Shown piece after piece: positions 10,737 to 24,036 of a stretch of 64,000 nt of DNA. The notes under the pieces were generated by a model, which was given only the letters and a program-made list of their open reading frames with translations, had not been told where the DNA came from and ran no database searches. The translations under genes were made by a program, and so were the position numbers. Numbering within the stretch: position 1 is the stretch's first letter; every line of letters starts with the position of its first letter. The DNA comes from Polytrichum commune (lineage: Eukaryota; Streptophyta; Polytrichopsida; Polytrichales; Polytrichaceae). The stretch covers positions 43,864,440-43,928,439 of the forward strand of contig OX485807.1 in assembly GCA_950295325.1 (NCBI GenBank). The letters run 5' to 3'.

Positions 10737-13700
10737 GCATGCACTAAGCAAGGGAAGTAGCGGTAGCAACATGTTGCCTGCCCTAAACCGTTGCCACAGT
10801 CATCCGTTTTAACTTGTCCAAAGTGATGTACCACCCAGCAACCACAAAATGGTTTTGGCAGTAGAATGCCTGCCACATGGAACAAACCAAGTTAAAACGG
10901 TCGTCTGTAGCTTCAAATGGGATTGTCTTGGTGCGATGGATGAGACTCGAGGAGGAGTATGCTCAAATTATATATGTGTTTATGCAACAATTCCCCCACA
11001 ACACTTTGAGAGTCTAAGCGCACCGCCTTGTTTGACAGATTCAGATCCGGATTCCGGACTCCAAACCCACAGTCAGTACCAGTTACTGTTGAGCATAGAA
11101 AACTTGTCCAACAGGGTACCAAAGGGCACTCAAGCTAGCGAAAGTTGACGGTATTGCCGAGGTCTTTGGCAGCCCAATTATTTGCAGAGGTTTCTTTACT
11201 TATGAGTCGACTGTGACGTGGTTGGTTAAGCGCAGCTTCAGGGATCGACATCCCTGCCTCTCTCTCCTATTTCCAGTGTTTTTTTGCGCAGAATCTCGTG
11301 CTCATGTACTGGAGTTGAGCAGATTCATCCTTACAATTCTGAGCGAAGAATGTTAACCGCCCCTGATGGATTCTCTGGGAGATTATACATAGAGAGAGAG
11401 TAGTCACCAGTAACTTGTTTACACAAATTATGACATACAAGCACGCACCGCCATTCAAGCTCATGATCGCTACTTACATCATGAGTGGAGCCTTGAAATC
11501 GGTGTCAAACTTGAGTGCAATTAATGCTCTAAGCTGGTGAGAAAACATGGCCGCACCCATTTTCGCCTGACATTAAATATGGAGGTTTCTTTGACTTTGT
11601 TTCCTCCAGTGTAAGATGCACGGATTCGAATGGACAAGATTATCAGGCTGCAAGACTTTGATCATCAGAGCCAACAGATATTTGGGTTACATGAGCCAAG
11701 CTCGCTTTATGATGAAGGCAGTCACTATAAATTTGTCTTTTCGACATTGGGTTTGACCCTGATGAATCCAGGGGACTCTCTCAATTTAATCAAAACACAA
11801 TCGAAATTTTCCATCCAACCCTAATTTTATAACTGGAGAACTGCATTTTCTTCGATATTTAGTGTGATCTTTTAATTCTTTTTCTCTGTTACAGGTTACT
11901 TAGCGTAATTAGTGTATCCCGTTTACAGGTTACTGAGTGTCACATGGAATATCAGGTTAACTTCAACTCACCATCCAAGGCTATATGATTCACAAGGAAT
12001 TTCTACCCACCATTTCTGCACAGCCCCTCGATGAAAATGACTTTTGTAATCTTGGTGTGGTAGGTTTGTAACTTACAATGGTGACTATTTCCTACACCCA
12101 AATGGTACCACATGGCATTCTGTACCATAGGTCCGAATCATCAAAAATCATCCCACAAAAGGAAATATTAGTACTTCACATTGTACATGAAGGAATTCAC
12201 TGACTTGCACCTGGCACCTTCTGGCATCCACCCCATGCGATCTTGTATGACACAACTATGCCGCAATACCTCAAACTGTTGCTCCTTCTTACTTATTTTT
12301 TCTGACATAGCTTAGATCATCACATTACATAACTTTTCTAAGTCTCATGCTCCCTCACCCTTATCAGTTAAAAGAAATTCCATGTTCTATGGGGACTTTG
12401 CTTGCGGCACTAAGATGAAGGCTGTCATTTTTTTGAGAATCACAATGTATGTTTAGCTTCGATCTTTGGTTGTATTACTCTCTAGTATGGTGATAGAGTA
12501 TGAGATTTAGCAATGTTACATTCTACACTATAATGACAATGGAATTATTTAACCTCCAAATTATCATTATGTACCAAAGGATGTGGTAGAATGTGAGACA
12601 GGTGTGAGACATGCTTGTAGTACATGTAACTCATTCATTTTCTTCCACAAAAGACTTTATTCAATGACCTCAGCTTTTATAAAGTTTAGCATACAAACTT
12701 TATACAACTTTTTCAAGGTGTGGAGTTCACTGATGTTGAAACGTTGTACTTCCTATGTGACCAATCACTTTCTAATTATTTTAACTTCTACCTCTAAACA
12801 ATCTTTTGTTACTTGTTGAGTGACCCTAAGAACAGGTCGAGTCAGTGGCAAGTAGTAACATTTGAGTCAATTGAGTTCGAGAAATAGGCGATTCATGTTC
12901 AAGACTTTAGGTAAATAACCAACAACTTTAAAGGGACTCTAGATGAATTTATTGAACAATATACATGAAATAATAAAATCAAACTAAAAGAAAATTATCA
13001 ACATCAACCAATTTGTCTTGGAATATTAGATCTCAGCTTGTTTCATGCGCTAGTTCCTCCCCAATTCCTATCCAACTTCTACTTCACAATCTTCTATTTC
13101 TTGTCAAGTTATGCACCAATGACAATGCGTCTTATCAAATGAATTAAGCCCGATCATCTAGACATGGCAAAATTAGAGGATATCTTTGCAATATGAACTA
13201 AGTAATGGATGCAAGGAGGCCTACCACATGCTATAGTAGGTGCCTAACCATTGGCGAGGTAAATATTGAGTGCATATTATAACATCCAATCGCAAGGTAA
13301 CAGGGGCAATACATGTGCATTACCAAGCATAGTGGTCAAGCCATTCCATGGTCAACAATTACAAATTATAATGTGCCTCCACGCATGCAATCAGGAATTG
13401 ACATGGCAAACAGAATCGCTTGGTCTGACCTCTACACACATTCCTGCCATTTCAAGTGCTGTTGAACAGGTACTTGTGCATGGGCCCACTCGGGCAGATA
13501 ACGATAAAACAAAGCTATAACAGTGCTGCCAAAACACGCAAGTCTTCGTCAACGGCCAGCGTCGAAGATGGTATAGATTCAGAGCAGCAATCCCTCTCAC
13601 AATAATCTATGATTGGACCAGCTGGTCACATGAGCATGCAAGGCCAGTACATCACACTACCCATCTATATCTCACAGCGATAGGAAGAAGAAGAGAAGAA

Positions 13701-14347
13701 GTTGAAATTTAAGTGCTTCCGCAACAAGACACAAAATCATGCCCACGGGTTCCAAACACTTCAATTGGGAAACGCTATTTGTTCATCACTGTACGTTAGC
13801 TCTAAGTGAAGGCAAGGCAAGGCAAGGCAAGGCAAGCACATTTACAAAGACAAGTAGCCTAGCTCCTCTGCCACTGACCCTGAGTCACGTCAACCATGTA
13901 CCCTTCTTCTCTTCTGAAAAAATTGTACATCAGGTGAAAGGGATTGGGAACGCAATGGCGTCAGGAGCTGCCAAGCATGTGTTCTCGGTCGAGAAGATGT
14001 CAATGCAAGAAACGTGTGTGCTTCAAATTTATTAAAAAGTTATGATTTTAAGCTTACCGCCGCCGCCGCGTGCAGGGCATGCTTCTTCAATGTCGAGTCT
14101 CGGTGGATGTTGTAAGCAACCTGCGTGTAAGTTAACCAACCAACCAACAAATGATCATCATGCATTCATGTGTTGCTGGAACCCATGATGCCAGCCCGTA
14201 ATGAAGCCCCTGGGACTCTGCTTTCAGCTGGGTTAACGTTTGAGATATCTACAATGCGAAGTGTGTGAATTGATTAATAACAGTTTCAGGCGGTGCAGGT
14301 GACTTCCTCAAAGTTTTAAATTATGCACAAGAACAAATACGGGCGAG
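10737..14347. other. Gene-free region
   Basis: No supported gene, RNA or intact element. Composition is ordinary AT-rich intergenic. The open frames here (up to 99 codons, for example 10849-11148) show no family features and have antisense partners of similar length. Confidence 0.55.
13811..13834 (+). repeat. (GGCAA)n microsatellite
   Basis: Four to five tandem AGGCA/GGCAA pentamers. Confidence 0.9.
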
Positions 14348-14640
14348 GTCTACCACATGACATCTATCTGGCGTGAAGGAAGTGAGTCAAGTTGTACTTC
14401 TGAAAACTATAAGTGTACGATGTTTTTAATAAGCGATGGATCGTGGATATATAGGTAGTAAAAGTCCTGCAATAATGTATTTATCATAGTAGAGTCTACC
14501 ACATGACATTTATCTGGCGTGAAGGAAGTGAGTCAATTCGTACTTCTAAAAACTGTAAATGTAAGATGTTTTAATAAGCAATGGAAAATGCATATATAGG
14601 TAGTAAATGTCCTGCAATAATGTATTTATCATAGTAGAGT
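14348..14640 (+). repeat. Two-copy tandem duplication, 146-bp unit
   Basis: GTCTACCACATGACATCTAT at 14348 recurs at 14494. Both copies run through TGGCGTGAAGGAAGTGAGTC, an AATAAGC block and TGTATTTATCATAGTAGAGT. A short indel and scattered substitutions separate them. Confidence 0.9.
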
Positions 14641-15218
14641 AAATGTGAACGTATTATACACTCTCCCAAAACACTTTACTTCCAAACAAGAATTGTAGTG
14701 TAAATGACTTGAATTAATTAACAAGAAATATGAGCGCACATGCATAACATGTGTGTAATTTAAGTGATACAACAAGCATTGTCCATAACATTGCTCAGTA
14801 GATGAAATGTGTTCATGGGCTTAACAATAGATAATTTGAGAATAAAGATTTCGGATGCAGGAACCCCAATATTTCAAAATGAGTTTGAAGTCAAGACAAC
14901 TAAGTAATGTTAATAATATGTCAAGGGAGGGCAAGGCAAACGACATGACAATGGACATTTTACACTCATTGTGGAGCTCAAGAAGTGTGCCACTGATAAT
15001 ACGTGTACTCAATCTACAAAAGTAGTCAGAGTCCTTATGTTTTCAGAAAGCAGACTTAATTATCAAAAAAATGTACATCGGAGAATCTTACAATATACTA
15101 CAACCAATATTATGTCTTTCATAAACCCATGCGATGTGTTTAGCAAATTGTACACTTTTTAATCCTACGACAGTGCAGCAGCCGGACAGAGGAAAAGTTG
15201 AATCTGTCATATATATGA

Positions 15219-15268
15219 GTTACTTATGTATATGATATATGTATATGATATATGTATATATATATATA
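15219..15268 (+). repeat. TATG/TATA minisatellite
   Basis: Tandem TATGTATATGATATA units grading into (TA)n. Confidence 0.85.
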
Positions 15269-15449
15269 GCACATAAGAAGGTTTGTCAACTTAAGCTCTT
15301 TGACAATAAAGTTAAGGACTAGATAACCAGCAAGAGGTGAGTGGATGAAGAGTTGTGTGAGAGGGGGGCATCCACCTGCTTGAGCTAAGTTATCATTCAT
15401 AACTGATTATGGACAAAATATGGAAATTGTGGATGATATCATAGTAGAG

Positions 15450-15825
15450 TAGAGGCGCCCATAACCAATCACTTAAGAGATTATGCGCTAGATCTGGAGA
15501 AGTATAAGGTGGTGCAAATTGTTTGTAATTTTATTTCTTAAAGTGAAATTATTGTGAAATTTTGAAGCCAAAAGTTGGCCCAAACGTATTACTAGTACCA
15601 ATGTCTAGAGTCTACCACGACTTTTGAGCCTACCATAACTGCTCATTTTAATTACTCATGCCTCCTCACTTTAACACTCAGAACCATGACATATGTCATG
15701 GCATTACTGGTTCAAGCATGATCAAAATGCAATCCCAACATGATCATAATTCAGTCCCAGCTTGGTTGAAATTCCGGTACCTTTTATATTGCCGATGGGG
15801 TCCTGATCAAGAATAGGCGCCTCTA
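15450..15825 (+). mobile_element. Family E inverted-repeat element, copy 1 (about 376 bp)
   Basis: Left end TAGAGGCGCCCATAACC; the right end inverted reads TAGAGGCGCCTATTCTTGAT. An inverted second copy lies at 36497-36878 and shares the interior (ATCAGGACC, CTAATAATG-like, GGCCCAA blocks). No transposase. Confidence 0.7.
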
Positions 15826-16303
15826 CCATACTTCCATGAATGGAAGTTTGTGAGAAATTCCCCAAACATTTGGTGTGCTCTTGGATGAACGATCGGTTAT
15901 GGAAAATTATTTATGAACTACAACGATCACGTGGCCATCTCGCTGAAGAATTTAGTGCATTTTGGGAGCAATATGTTACATTTTGGAATCGAGTGTGGAG
16001 GTCACTTGTTGTCAGAGCCCGAAGTCAGTTGACACGCATGTTTTGATGCTATCCACTTTCATTCCACCTGTCAGAAATCATAAATGGATCATCCATTATC
16101 TGCACATGTGGATGGCCATCACTTCGCTTTGATCTGCTACCCGAAAAGCATTAACTTAAGCTTATGGAAGTGAGCGGTGAGTCTCATGTGAATTGGATTG
16201 GACATGAATGACCTAGTGAACAACATAAGTAACACTGGGATGAGCACTATAACATCTCTTCTGGTTAACTGTATCGAGGGTCAATTTCTTTCAGGGCCAA
16301 ATT

Positions 16304-16530
16304 ATACTACACCATTTCGATTGTATTTAGTGCCACATACACTATTTGTGAAGGGCTCAAACTAGATGCCTACATGACTCAAAGTGTCACGTCAACTGAT
16401 TGTCGACATGATACTATTCGTCAACATAAGTGATTTTTTGGAGTAAACATTTATTTACATGATGATATTTAACGCAACACATTAGGATACTTGAGATGAT
16501 AATTTTGAGATAAATTTTGTGTTCTAGTTT
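16304..16530 (+). mobile_element. Family A element, truncated copy
   Basis: Left end ATACTACACCATTTCGATTG then TATTTAGTGCCAC, followed by the family words GAAGGGCTCAAACTAGATGC and CATCAACATAAG-like sequence. It breaks off at about 16530; no right end. Confidence 0.65.
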
Positions 16531-18825
16531 TGACCGAAAGTAATTTGCATAGGTGAGAGGCAACCTACACGAGAGGCCGACCTAATTGCACATATCAGTG
16601 TTGGTTATCAATCTGTGACATGAGGAATTATGAATTTACTCGATGTAGTGAAAATTCTTGCTCAATTCTATCAGTGATGGATTGGTAAAATTATGAGCTT
16701 CCCAAGTGGACGAATGAGGACAAAGATGGAAACAAGAGTGGATTTGTAGAGACGTCAGTGTTCGACTTCAGACAACGTCATCTTTTAAAGTCTCCTGCTT
16801 TGCAACCTATGGGTATTTTATACTATTATGACTCAATCTCGACGACAACTAGAAGTTCGAATGCACCAAGACACCACACATGTAAAGTCTGCGCAGCTTG
16901 ACTTCCACACCTTTAAGGTGGTATTAGATAGGTGAAGAAGAAGTAGTACACCTACCACCTGGGATATACTCAAGAAAATGTACCGTGGCATCAGTGACAA
17001 TGAGGAGCTTGGCAAAACAATTATTTCTCGAAAACCACCCAGATTTTGATTCAATAATCTACTAACACTGCAACCCAATTAAGTACCTCGATAATCAGGG
17101 CAAGGGAGTTGAACCCTGAAGGAGCCACATTCTATTAGGCCAAGAGTAGAGACAAAATGTCCCACAATGAGTGCAGAGCACTGGCAATGCATTGAGAAAT
17201 GTTAAGAAAATTTTGGCAGTTTCTGAACGATTTTAGGGATCATGTATCAACTTCAAGGACTTCAACGCAATACAGTAAGGTATGTGAGTGTTATTCTGCT
17301 ACTTTTATTAATCAAACTCCTGTATTTGATTGGTGTTTCGTGAGGTGAGGACAAACACCATAAAAAACATGTTTAAAAGAAATTGGATTTAGTCTTCAAA
17401 TTTTATTACCTACTCCTCACTCAATCGTGAACATAGTTAGGAGAACCTATGTATTCAACTTAGGAGTCAATAGACATGATACATTTCCAATAACGATAAG
17501 TAAATTAGGGGAAGTTCGATTTTCAATTCGATTTTTGCTAATGCTTCATCGTAAATAATTCAACATAAGTTTTGTTGTGTACATCTGATCGGTAGAGGTT
17601 GGAGAATGTGGAAAACCAACCAAATAACACCAACACACCTTAACCCTTATCAGGTCAGAATAGTAAGGTTCTAATCCATAGAAAATTAGTTTTTGGCGAT
17701 GAGATCGTGGCAGAAAGTAGGAGCATGCACAATTTTGTCGCGAGCAGCCAGTAAGTTGTCACTTGCACATGGGAAAGAAGGACTGAATGTAGTGATTTTT
17801 CAGAGCATCCCATGAGGGCCCGCACAGAAATCATTTGAGTCATGATGGTAGTGCTGATTACACTTTACTGGCTCGCCACCTTGACACATAGGACATATTA
17901 CTGGTAATCAAATATAATAATAAATTAAATAATGAAAAGACACTGGCCTTTACATGCATGCAAGCCAAAAACATTCCTTGCAGCAAGAGTGGCAGTGAGC
18001 TTGGTACCCAAGTGTAAGGCTATCCAAAATGCCCAGATTCTATTTGAACTCAAAGTAATAATATTCAACTGACAATGGAGCACCTGAGAATTTCAGAGTG
18101 CAAGAATACCTATAACCAGGCTATGTTCGTGACTGGTTCTCCTTTCAATGGCTCGAAAATTGCTTTACAAGGCTTCTCAATGCGACCCAACATGTAATTG
18201 TTGCTGTGGAGATATGCAAGAAGCACTGATCATGAACCCCTCAGTAGTTTGTTGATATTATATATGAAACTCTTCAAAAGTATCTAGTGCTGGATCAATT
18301 CCTGATCATGTCCATCCCCGTGGCCCATTTATGACATTAACTTCCACCTGCGAGTTTTATCGTCTCGAAGATCCTCATGTCAAAAAACTTACGTTTCAGC
18401 CATATCATACTGCATCATCATATTTAACCCATCCACAGCTCTTGAAAAGAAGTATGAATTGTGATCATCAAAGTGCAATTACTTCTTTAATTACCAAGTT
18501 AACAATCTTGATTACTTTGAGGGTAATCAAAGTGCAATACCAGTCACCAGTGCACATTACATAGTGAATTGAGCAAATTAAGAGGTGCAGTAATGTGCCT
18601 CAGTAATCATGTTCCCGCGCGTGAAAATCATGAAGTAGTAATACCTGACACCATTTTGGTAGTCGCACAGAAATAATGAGGTCATCGCATGCCACCCCCA
18701 ATTTTATTGGAGCATTTTTCTAGTTATGAAAGCATGTTGAAGTATGATGGTACATTTAAGCTACTAATTAACTAACTGGTGCATATATATCCCAGCCACC
18801 ATACCCACTCACTCAAAGTAAGAAC
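16531..18825. other. Gene-free region
   Basis: No supported gene. A lone family G end lies at 16580-16605. A short block at 17254-17278 (TCAACTTCAAGGACTTCAAC then GCAAT) echoes the exon-like fragment at 19805-20033. The block at 17540-17630 (GCTTCATCGTA...GGTTGGAGA) resembles 6405-6480. Confidence 0.5.
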
Positions 18826-19146
18826 ATTTCATTTATTATTCAAACATTCAGGCTTACACTTGGAAATTTGGACGGAGTTACACTCCCGGCCATTATTCAT
18901 AGGAATCATGGTTCATCCCGACACTATGAAACAATGTTCATCTAGGTATTATTCACTGCAAATACAATTCATAGCAGCACTATCACCGAAAATACCAACA
19001 CTATTCATACCGGCATTATTCATTATTCACACTGACATCAGTTTCTTCCTATTTTTTAAGTTTCCTCCCATGAAGATAAGAGAGTGAAGGCCCATGTCAG
19101 ATGCTAAATCTAGAATGGAACACAACCATGCCACTGAATGATGTTT
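18826..19146 (+). mobile_element. Family C long variant, degraded copy
   Basis: Matches 50793-51204 in order: GGACGGAGTTACACTCC, GTTCATCCCGAC, ATTCACACTGACATCAGTTT, GGCCCATGTCAGATGCTAAA and ACACAACCATGCCACTGA. Ends are worn. Its 102-codon open frame is not conserved in the other copy. Confidence 0.6.
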
Positions 19147-19804
19147 TGGTTTACCTTACTTTGATTGATTACTTGAGACAAACAGAGGCTGAGCCACATG
19201 TGGGATAATTGTGTCCGATACTTCTTCCAAATGACAGAATGCCAAACTTTGCAGAATCAAACATGTGTGTAAGTTGCCTACCCACTGCTACATTGACGGG
19301 TTCCTTCCCTGCAGTCTGAGTGATAAATATGTCCACAATATACTAAACTTTTGATGGGACATACAGTTCAGATCAAAGGTACCTTCAAGATGAATAGAGA
19401 ATTCCATCAAATTGAGCAATTATACATAGGGCACGTGCGGGTGTTATTCAGTTGACTTTTCTTGTTCTCCATCTTCCGTTGATTGGATTTACATCCTCAA
19501 AAGTTGTGTTAGATTAGCAAATTTGATGATGAAACGTTAACGAAAGTCAGATTGAAAAGCGTATCTTCCTTAGTTTTGTTATGATTATTGGAAGTGCAGG
19601 TTTGTTGATTTCTTAACCGAATACGTAGGTCTTTCCAATTGTCTTCTCTAACGAGTGTGAAGGAGTCAACAAAATCTTGAAGACGAGGTCCAATCTCTTC
19701 TAAACATGTCACTGTCTTTTTGATGCTTGTTCTTTGATCCTTGCGGAACCCCACACCAATCAAATATAGGTGTCCAAATATAAAAGGTAACCAAGTACCT
19801 TAGT
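19147..19804. other. Gene-free stretch with dispersed repeat D
   Basis: 19573-19633 (GAAGTGCAGGTTTGTTGATT then TCTTAA) recurs at 34476-34532. Nothing else is supported. Confidence 0.5.
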
Positions 19805-20083
19805 TTGATCAGCAGCAAAATTGTGGTGGGGCAACATGAACTGCCAGGAGAACTTACTGACAATCCCAAAATTGAAAGCCTGAGCACATACTATGATCAG
19901 ATCAGGAGGTTTGCTGCAAAAATCATGCAGTTCGAAGTTGCATGCTGCTGTGCTTTGCATGTGTGCCATGGACAGCCAAAGGCAGAGTGCATCAACTTCG
20001 AGGATTTCAATGCAAGATCTGTGGACCTGAAGGTAGAAAACTCGGAAACGGTGAAGGACCACTACATCGGTTATGATATTTAG
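19805..20083 (+). pseudogene. Exon-like fragment, unidentified
   Basis: A 92-codon frame, less AT-rich than its surroundings, following a plausible acceptor (GATCAGCAG) and containing a plausible GT donor after GGACCTGAAG (about 20033). The translation has acidic and aromatic segments (LSTYYDQIRRFAAKIMQFEV; ECINFEDFNARSVDLK) but I do not recognise a family. A degraded echo of INFEDFNA occurs at 17254. The family A element begins at 20060, inside the frame's 3' end. It could be a captured or relic exon or a chance frame. Confidence 0.3.
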
Positions 20084-20149
20084 TGTCATGTTCACTTTTT
20101 GCGAAGGGCCTAAACTAGATGCCTAGAGGTTTTAAAGTGTCACGCCTGC

Positions 20150-21210
20150 CAGGGTTCAGGAGATTTTTGAGCTCAACTAGCTAAAATCCGCCGTTTCACA
20201 ACTTCTACTAGTTTTTTAAGGATTTGATCGGTTGCAAACTTGTTGCCATTAATTTGGACCGGCCAATATCCTATATTTTTTTTCAAGTGCCGGCTAATTT
20301 TCTCTTCATTGTAATGACAACCGGCCAAAAACTTGGGCATTGATAAGTAAGCTGGTTTTCCAATGTAGCAAAATTATATCTATAAACAACATACACCATT
20401 CAACAACAACGTCCAAAGAACATATCAACATACAACAATAATATGTAATGATATCAACATCCAACAACAATGATCAACAATTCATTACATACAAGAAACA
20501 ACAACAATGATCAACAATTTATCCATAGCAGGATTTGAACCTGAAATAACCCATCAACCATTTGATGGCCATGGATTTACTCTTCTATCATACCTAGGTC
20601 TTAAAACATGATATTAGATTTGAGGCCACAACGTGATAAAAGAGTAACCTAACATACCATACCTATATACAAAAATGAAATTCATCAGCTGTTAGAGTCA
20701 AAATCAACAATATCATCTTCACCTTCAAGAGGAAAACGCCCTGAAAGGTATCTCTGTGGATGTGAAAACAATTATCTAAACTTTGTAGAGTTCCTCCACA
20801 AAACTATGGCTTCCATTAGTAAGTAATCAAGATCACCACGAAGATCTTCTATAGACACACGCATAATACATTCTAAACGCTAGCCGTCAACAATGAAATG
20901 CAATAATGAAGCAAAAGCTTTGCATGTCCGCCATTCACCAAATCGCTACAAGCCTACAACGAACACATAACCTAAACCCTAGAACCACATGATATCCAGA
21001 TCTAGATGAATCAAACCGGATGAAATCCGCCTATTTCACAATTCATCCGGGTAAAAATCCTCCTCCTCAAAATGGTTGCCGGTTGAAATCTGTTCTTATT
21101 TTATTTTTAAAAGCACCGGTTTCACATCCTCCACTTTCCCAATTCAACCGGACTTTTCACAAAACCAACTAGCTGCCATTACACTAAATACCAGCTCTCC
21201 CCAGACATTG
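20150..21210. mobile_element. Nested DNA transposon-like insertion (1,061 bp, 8-bp duplication)
   Basis: Flanked by a perfect ACGCCTGC duplication (20142-20149 and 21211-21218) and splitting a family A element. The subterminal regions are dense in ACCGG/CCGGC/CCGGT words (for example GACCGGCC, TGCCGGCTAA, CAACCGG, ACCGGTTTCAC) in both orientations, as in hAT or MULE elements. Terminal inverted repeats are weak. No transposase. Confidence 0.65.
20519..20590 (-). other. tRNA-like or SINE-like promoter relic
   Basis: The minus strand reads GCAGG-TTCAAATCC-TGC, a perfect T-arm and Pol III B box. No convincing acceptor stem or A box fits upstream, so this is at most a degenerate tRNA-derived sequence inside the nested insertion. 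Confidence 0.2.
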
Positions 21211-21670
21211 ACGCCTGCTAATTGCCAATATGATTCCATTCATCAACATAAGTAACTACTTTAAGTGAAAAACTATCTACATTATGACATTTAGAGTAGC
21301 AGATTTGGGATACATTAGATGATAGTCTTGTGTTTTAGTATGCAAGGGATAGATATTTTTTATCATACTAATGGCAAGTGTCATGTGTTTACATTTTAGT
21401 ATGCAATAGGGATATTCTTGAGCATCCTAATGACAAGTGTCATTTGTGTACACTTTAGTTAACTTGTAGATGATTGTGTAACATAAGCATGCACCTCATA
21501 ACATTATTGAACATGTTCATGCCAAGATACTAATAAGTGCACTTGAATGCTAAGTGTCATGAGGTGACAATTATGGTGAAGTTGTTAATCATCATGTAAC
21601 CTAGCATACGCCTCAAAATAGGGTAAGTGACATTATTACACATGTGACATTGAATACCATAAACGGTATA

Positions 21671-23615
21671 TTGGTTCACTAAACTAGGGGTAGAATGATT
21701 CTTGTGTGGATCCAAAATGGTTGATTGTAAAAGTGGTGGGCCCAAAAAGGATGCAGTGATAAGTGTGATGTAATGATTGGCCAAATAGGTGTTGTTTCAC
21801 ACCATTGGCGATCACTTTTGGGTGCCATTGAGTGAGCCATGTTGTGCGCGTTTGTATGCAAAGCAAGATATTTTGATGATTAGATTAGGGAGACTCTAGT
21901 GTACAAACATGGGATTTGACTTACTTGCCTCTTTGGAAAAATGTAATTAATTATTTACAAGGGAATAAAATTACAAACCAACTTGCATTCCTCATCATTT
22001 CCTCTAAAAAATTTGCACAAATGTCAAGCCACTCTTGATGGCCAATTCAACTTGTTTTCATCATTTTCCATATATCTGCCTTACGTGGACACTCTACTTA
22101 ACAAAAAACTTATGTTTAACTTTGTGCTATGCGATGAGAATTAAAGTTAATAGTTTACCAAGAAAAAAAGAAAAAGGAAAAAAAAGGCACATGTTATGAT
22201 GAGATTGGACTATGTGCTTGAAATACTTCATTCTAGGTTGAGTCAATCATAAACTTCAACAATCAATAGTAAATTGGGAGGGTTTATGTAATTGTTGAAG
22301 ATAGAAAGAATTTTCACTCTTACTACTTATAGATTTTGTGTCTCTACTCGAATATAGGAACTTGAAATTATTGTTTTTGTGTTTTGAGATACCCAGCCCG
22401 GATGAGGTAATTCCTCGTTTGACCTACAAGCCAAAATTGTTTGTGAAGTTGGAGGTGCCCACAAAAAGGTTAAAACAAGGTCGTGACATACCTTAGTTAA
22501 GAATCGGGATCAATCTTGTAAGAACTCTAGTGACATGGAAGCAATCATAATATTGTCCAGCTACACTAAATAAGATATTTTTGCACTAAGCACTAGGCTC
22601 CCAAATCATGGTTTATTTTTATTTTATATAGAATTTCTATGCCCTCGGCTCTCCTACTGAATGTGGCTTGCAATCCTTGGCAGGTGCATGCCGAAGATTT
22701 GAGGGGTTGGGCTTGGGTTCTTTGCACTAAGGACTAGGCTCCCAAGTCATTTTTTTATTTTTTTTTACTTTATAAATAAATTCCCTGCCTCAAGGTTGCC
22801 TTTCGCTAATACATCAACCGTCCACACTATTGTCAATATTCATTACCACATTAAAATATATAGAATAATTTTATTTTGTTGTGGTTGAAGTTATTTGGAT
22901 GCATAAAAGTTATAAATTCAAGTAATAAGGTTTATTATATGGTAACATGTATTGAAAGAAATTATTATGTACTCCATGTTCAAGGTTTATTTTCCATCTT
23001 TTTTTTGGGCAAGTCGGGCAAGTCAAGCAACCCTTAGAAATAAATAAATAAATTATCCATCCCTTGGGGGAAATTTGCAAGTGATTTTTTTTTGCTTGCC
23101 CCTTCCATGGTAATGGGAGCTTACTCCACAAAGATGGAACACCTAAACATGACCACGTTCACATGAGCGTGCTCATGAAATAGCATTCCCATACCCAAAA
23201 CCAACACTACTTTCATCCCAAAACCACTCATGCACTAAAACTAGCACTTTACCCTTTACCAACACCCTATGAACCTTGCACAATAAGTACATAAATCTTG
23301 CATACACAGAATTTACATAAATCGCAAACAAACCCATATGTAACCGTACCCTTAGCTTTTGTCAAAACTAGGCTTGACATCCTGACATTCTATCAAACCA
23401 CTTACTTGACACTCCTCAAAACCACCTGACACTTGCCCAAAATTGCTTCCACTTGTCTCCCAAAACAAAACGATAGCTTTAGGTATGCTCCATTGTATGG
23501 GTCCAAGAAGGCATGCATAAGGTGTGGTTCCGGAAACAAAATAGAACGGAATAAAGGGCATTTCTTTTTGTTCACTATATTATGTCACCTTTTGATCTCA
23601 CACTCAACATGGAGT
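21671..23615. other. Gene-free region
   Basis: Nothing coding. A duplicated phrase GCACTAGGCTCCCAA/GACTAGGCTCCCAAG (about 22590 and 22730) and a block at 22185-22250 that recurs near 25865 (CACATGTTATGATGAGATTG) suggest further worn repeats. Confidence 0.5.
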
Positions 23616-24036
23616 CACTAGAAGGAAAGAGGGTCCTTTTCCACACAAAAAGAACACTAATCTAACACTTTTAAGTGACCAGCACACATGTTGTTGTATC
23701 TGCAGCCATCTAATTAGACATAAGGGCATGACACTAAAAACTTTTGTGTTGGAGTTTTGAGCTCCGCGACATATATTTTACATGTGTGGGAGTTGTGTCA
23801 CTTTGTTGTCATGCAAAAGGTCCGTGAAGGAATGTTCTATCTTTAATTGATTTTATAGATCTTCTAGCTAGATCTAGACCTAGATGTAAGTCAGCTACTT
23901 CATCAACTACTAAGGTAGGAGAGAGGCAATTACCGCATACAGATGGCTGCAGATACAACAACATGTGTGTTGGTCACTTAAAAGTGTTAGATTAGTGTTC
24001 TTTTTGTGTGGAAAAGGACCCTCTTTCCTTCTAGTG
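23616..24036. mobile_element. CACTA-type element, 421 bp, with about 95-bp inverted repeats
   Basis: Both ends start CACTAGAAGGAAAGAGGGTC and remain almost identical for about 95 bp through CACACATGTTGTTGTATCTG and CAGCCATCT. The CACTA termini define the EnSpm/CACTA class. Flanking triplets (AGT/CAT) do not match, so the target duplication is lost or the insertion was rearranged. The interior is shared with 27001-27979. Non-autonomous. Confidence 0.85.

Larger units (their letters stand above)
20060..21670 (+). mobile_element. Family A element interrupted by a nested insertion
   Basis: Starts CACTACATCGGTTATGATAT then TTAGTGTCA and runs through AAACTAGATGCCTAG and AAAGTGTCACGCCTGC, where it is interrupted by 20150-21210. 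It resumes at ATTCATCAACATAAG and continues with the tail blocks CATGCCAAGATACTA, GTCATGAGGTGAC and CCTCAAAATAGGGTAAGTGA, ending in the inverted terminal motif ATACCATAAACGGTAT. It carries one copy of the tail unit that is tandemly amplified at 53-54 kb. Confidence 0.75.

Noticed and set aside
18779-19087. 102-codon frame
   Set aside because: It lies in a family C long-variant element and is not maintained in the copy at 50793-51204.
20519-20590. tRNA gene on the minus strand
   Set aside because: Only the T-arm/B box is good; the acceptor stem, anticodon arm and A box cannot be built. Kept only as a low-confidence relic.
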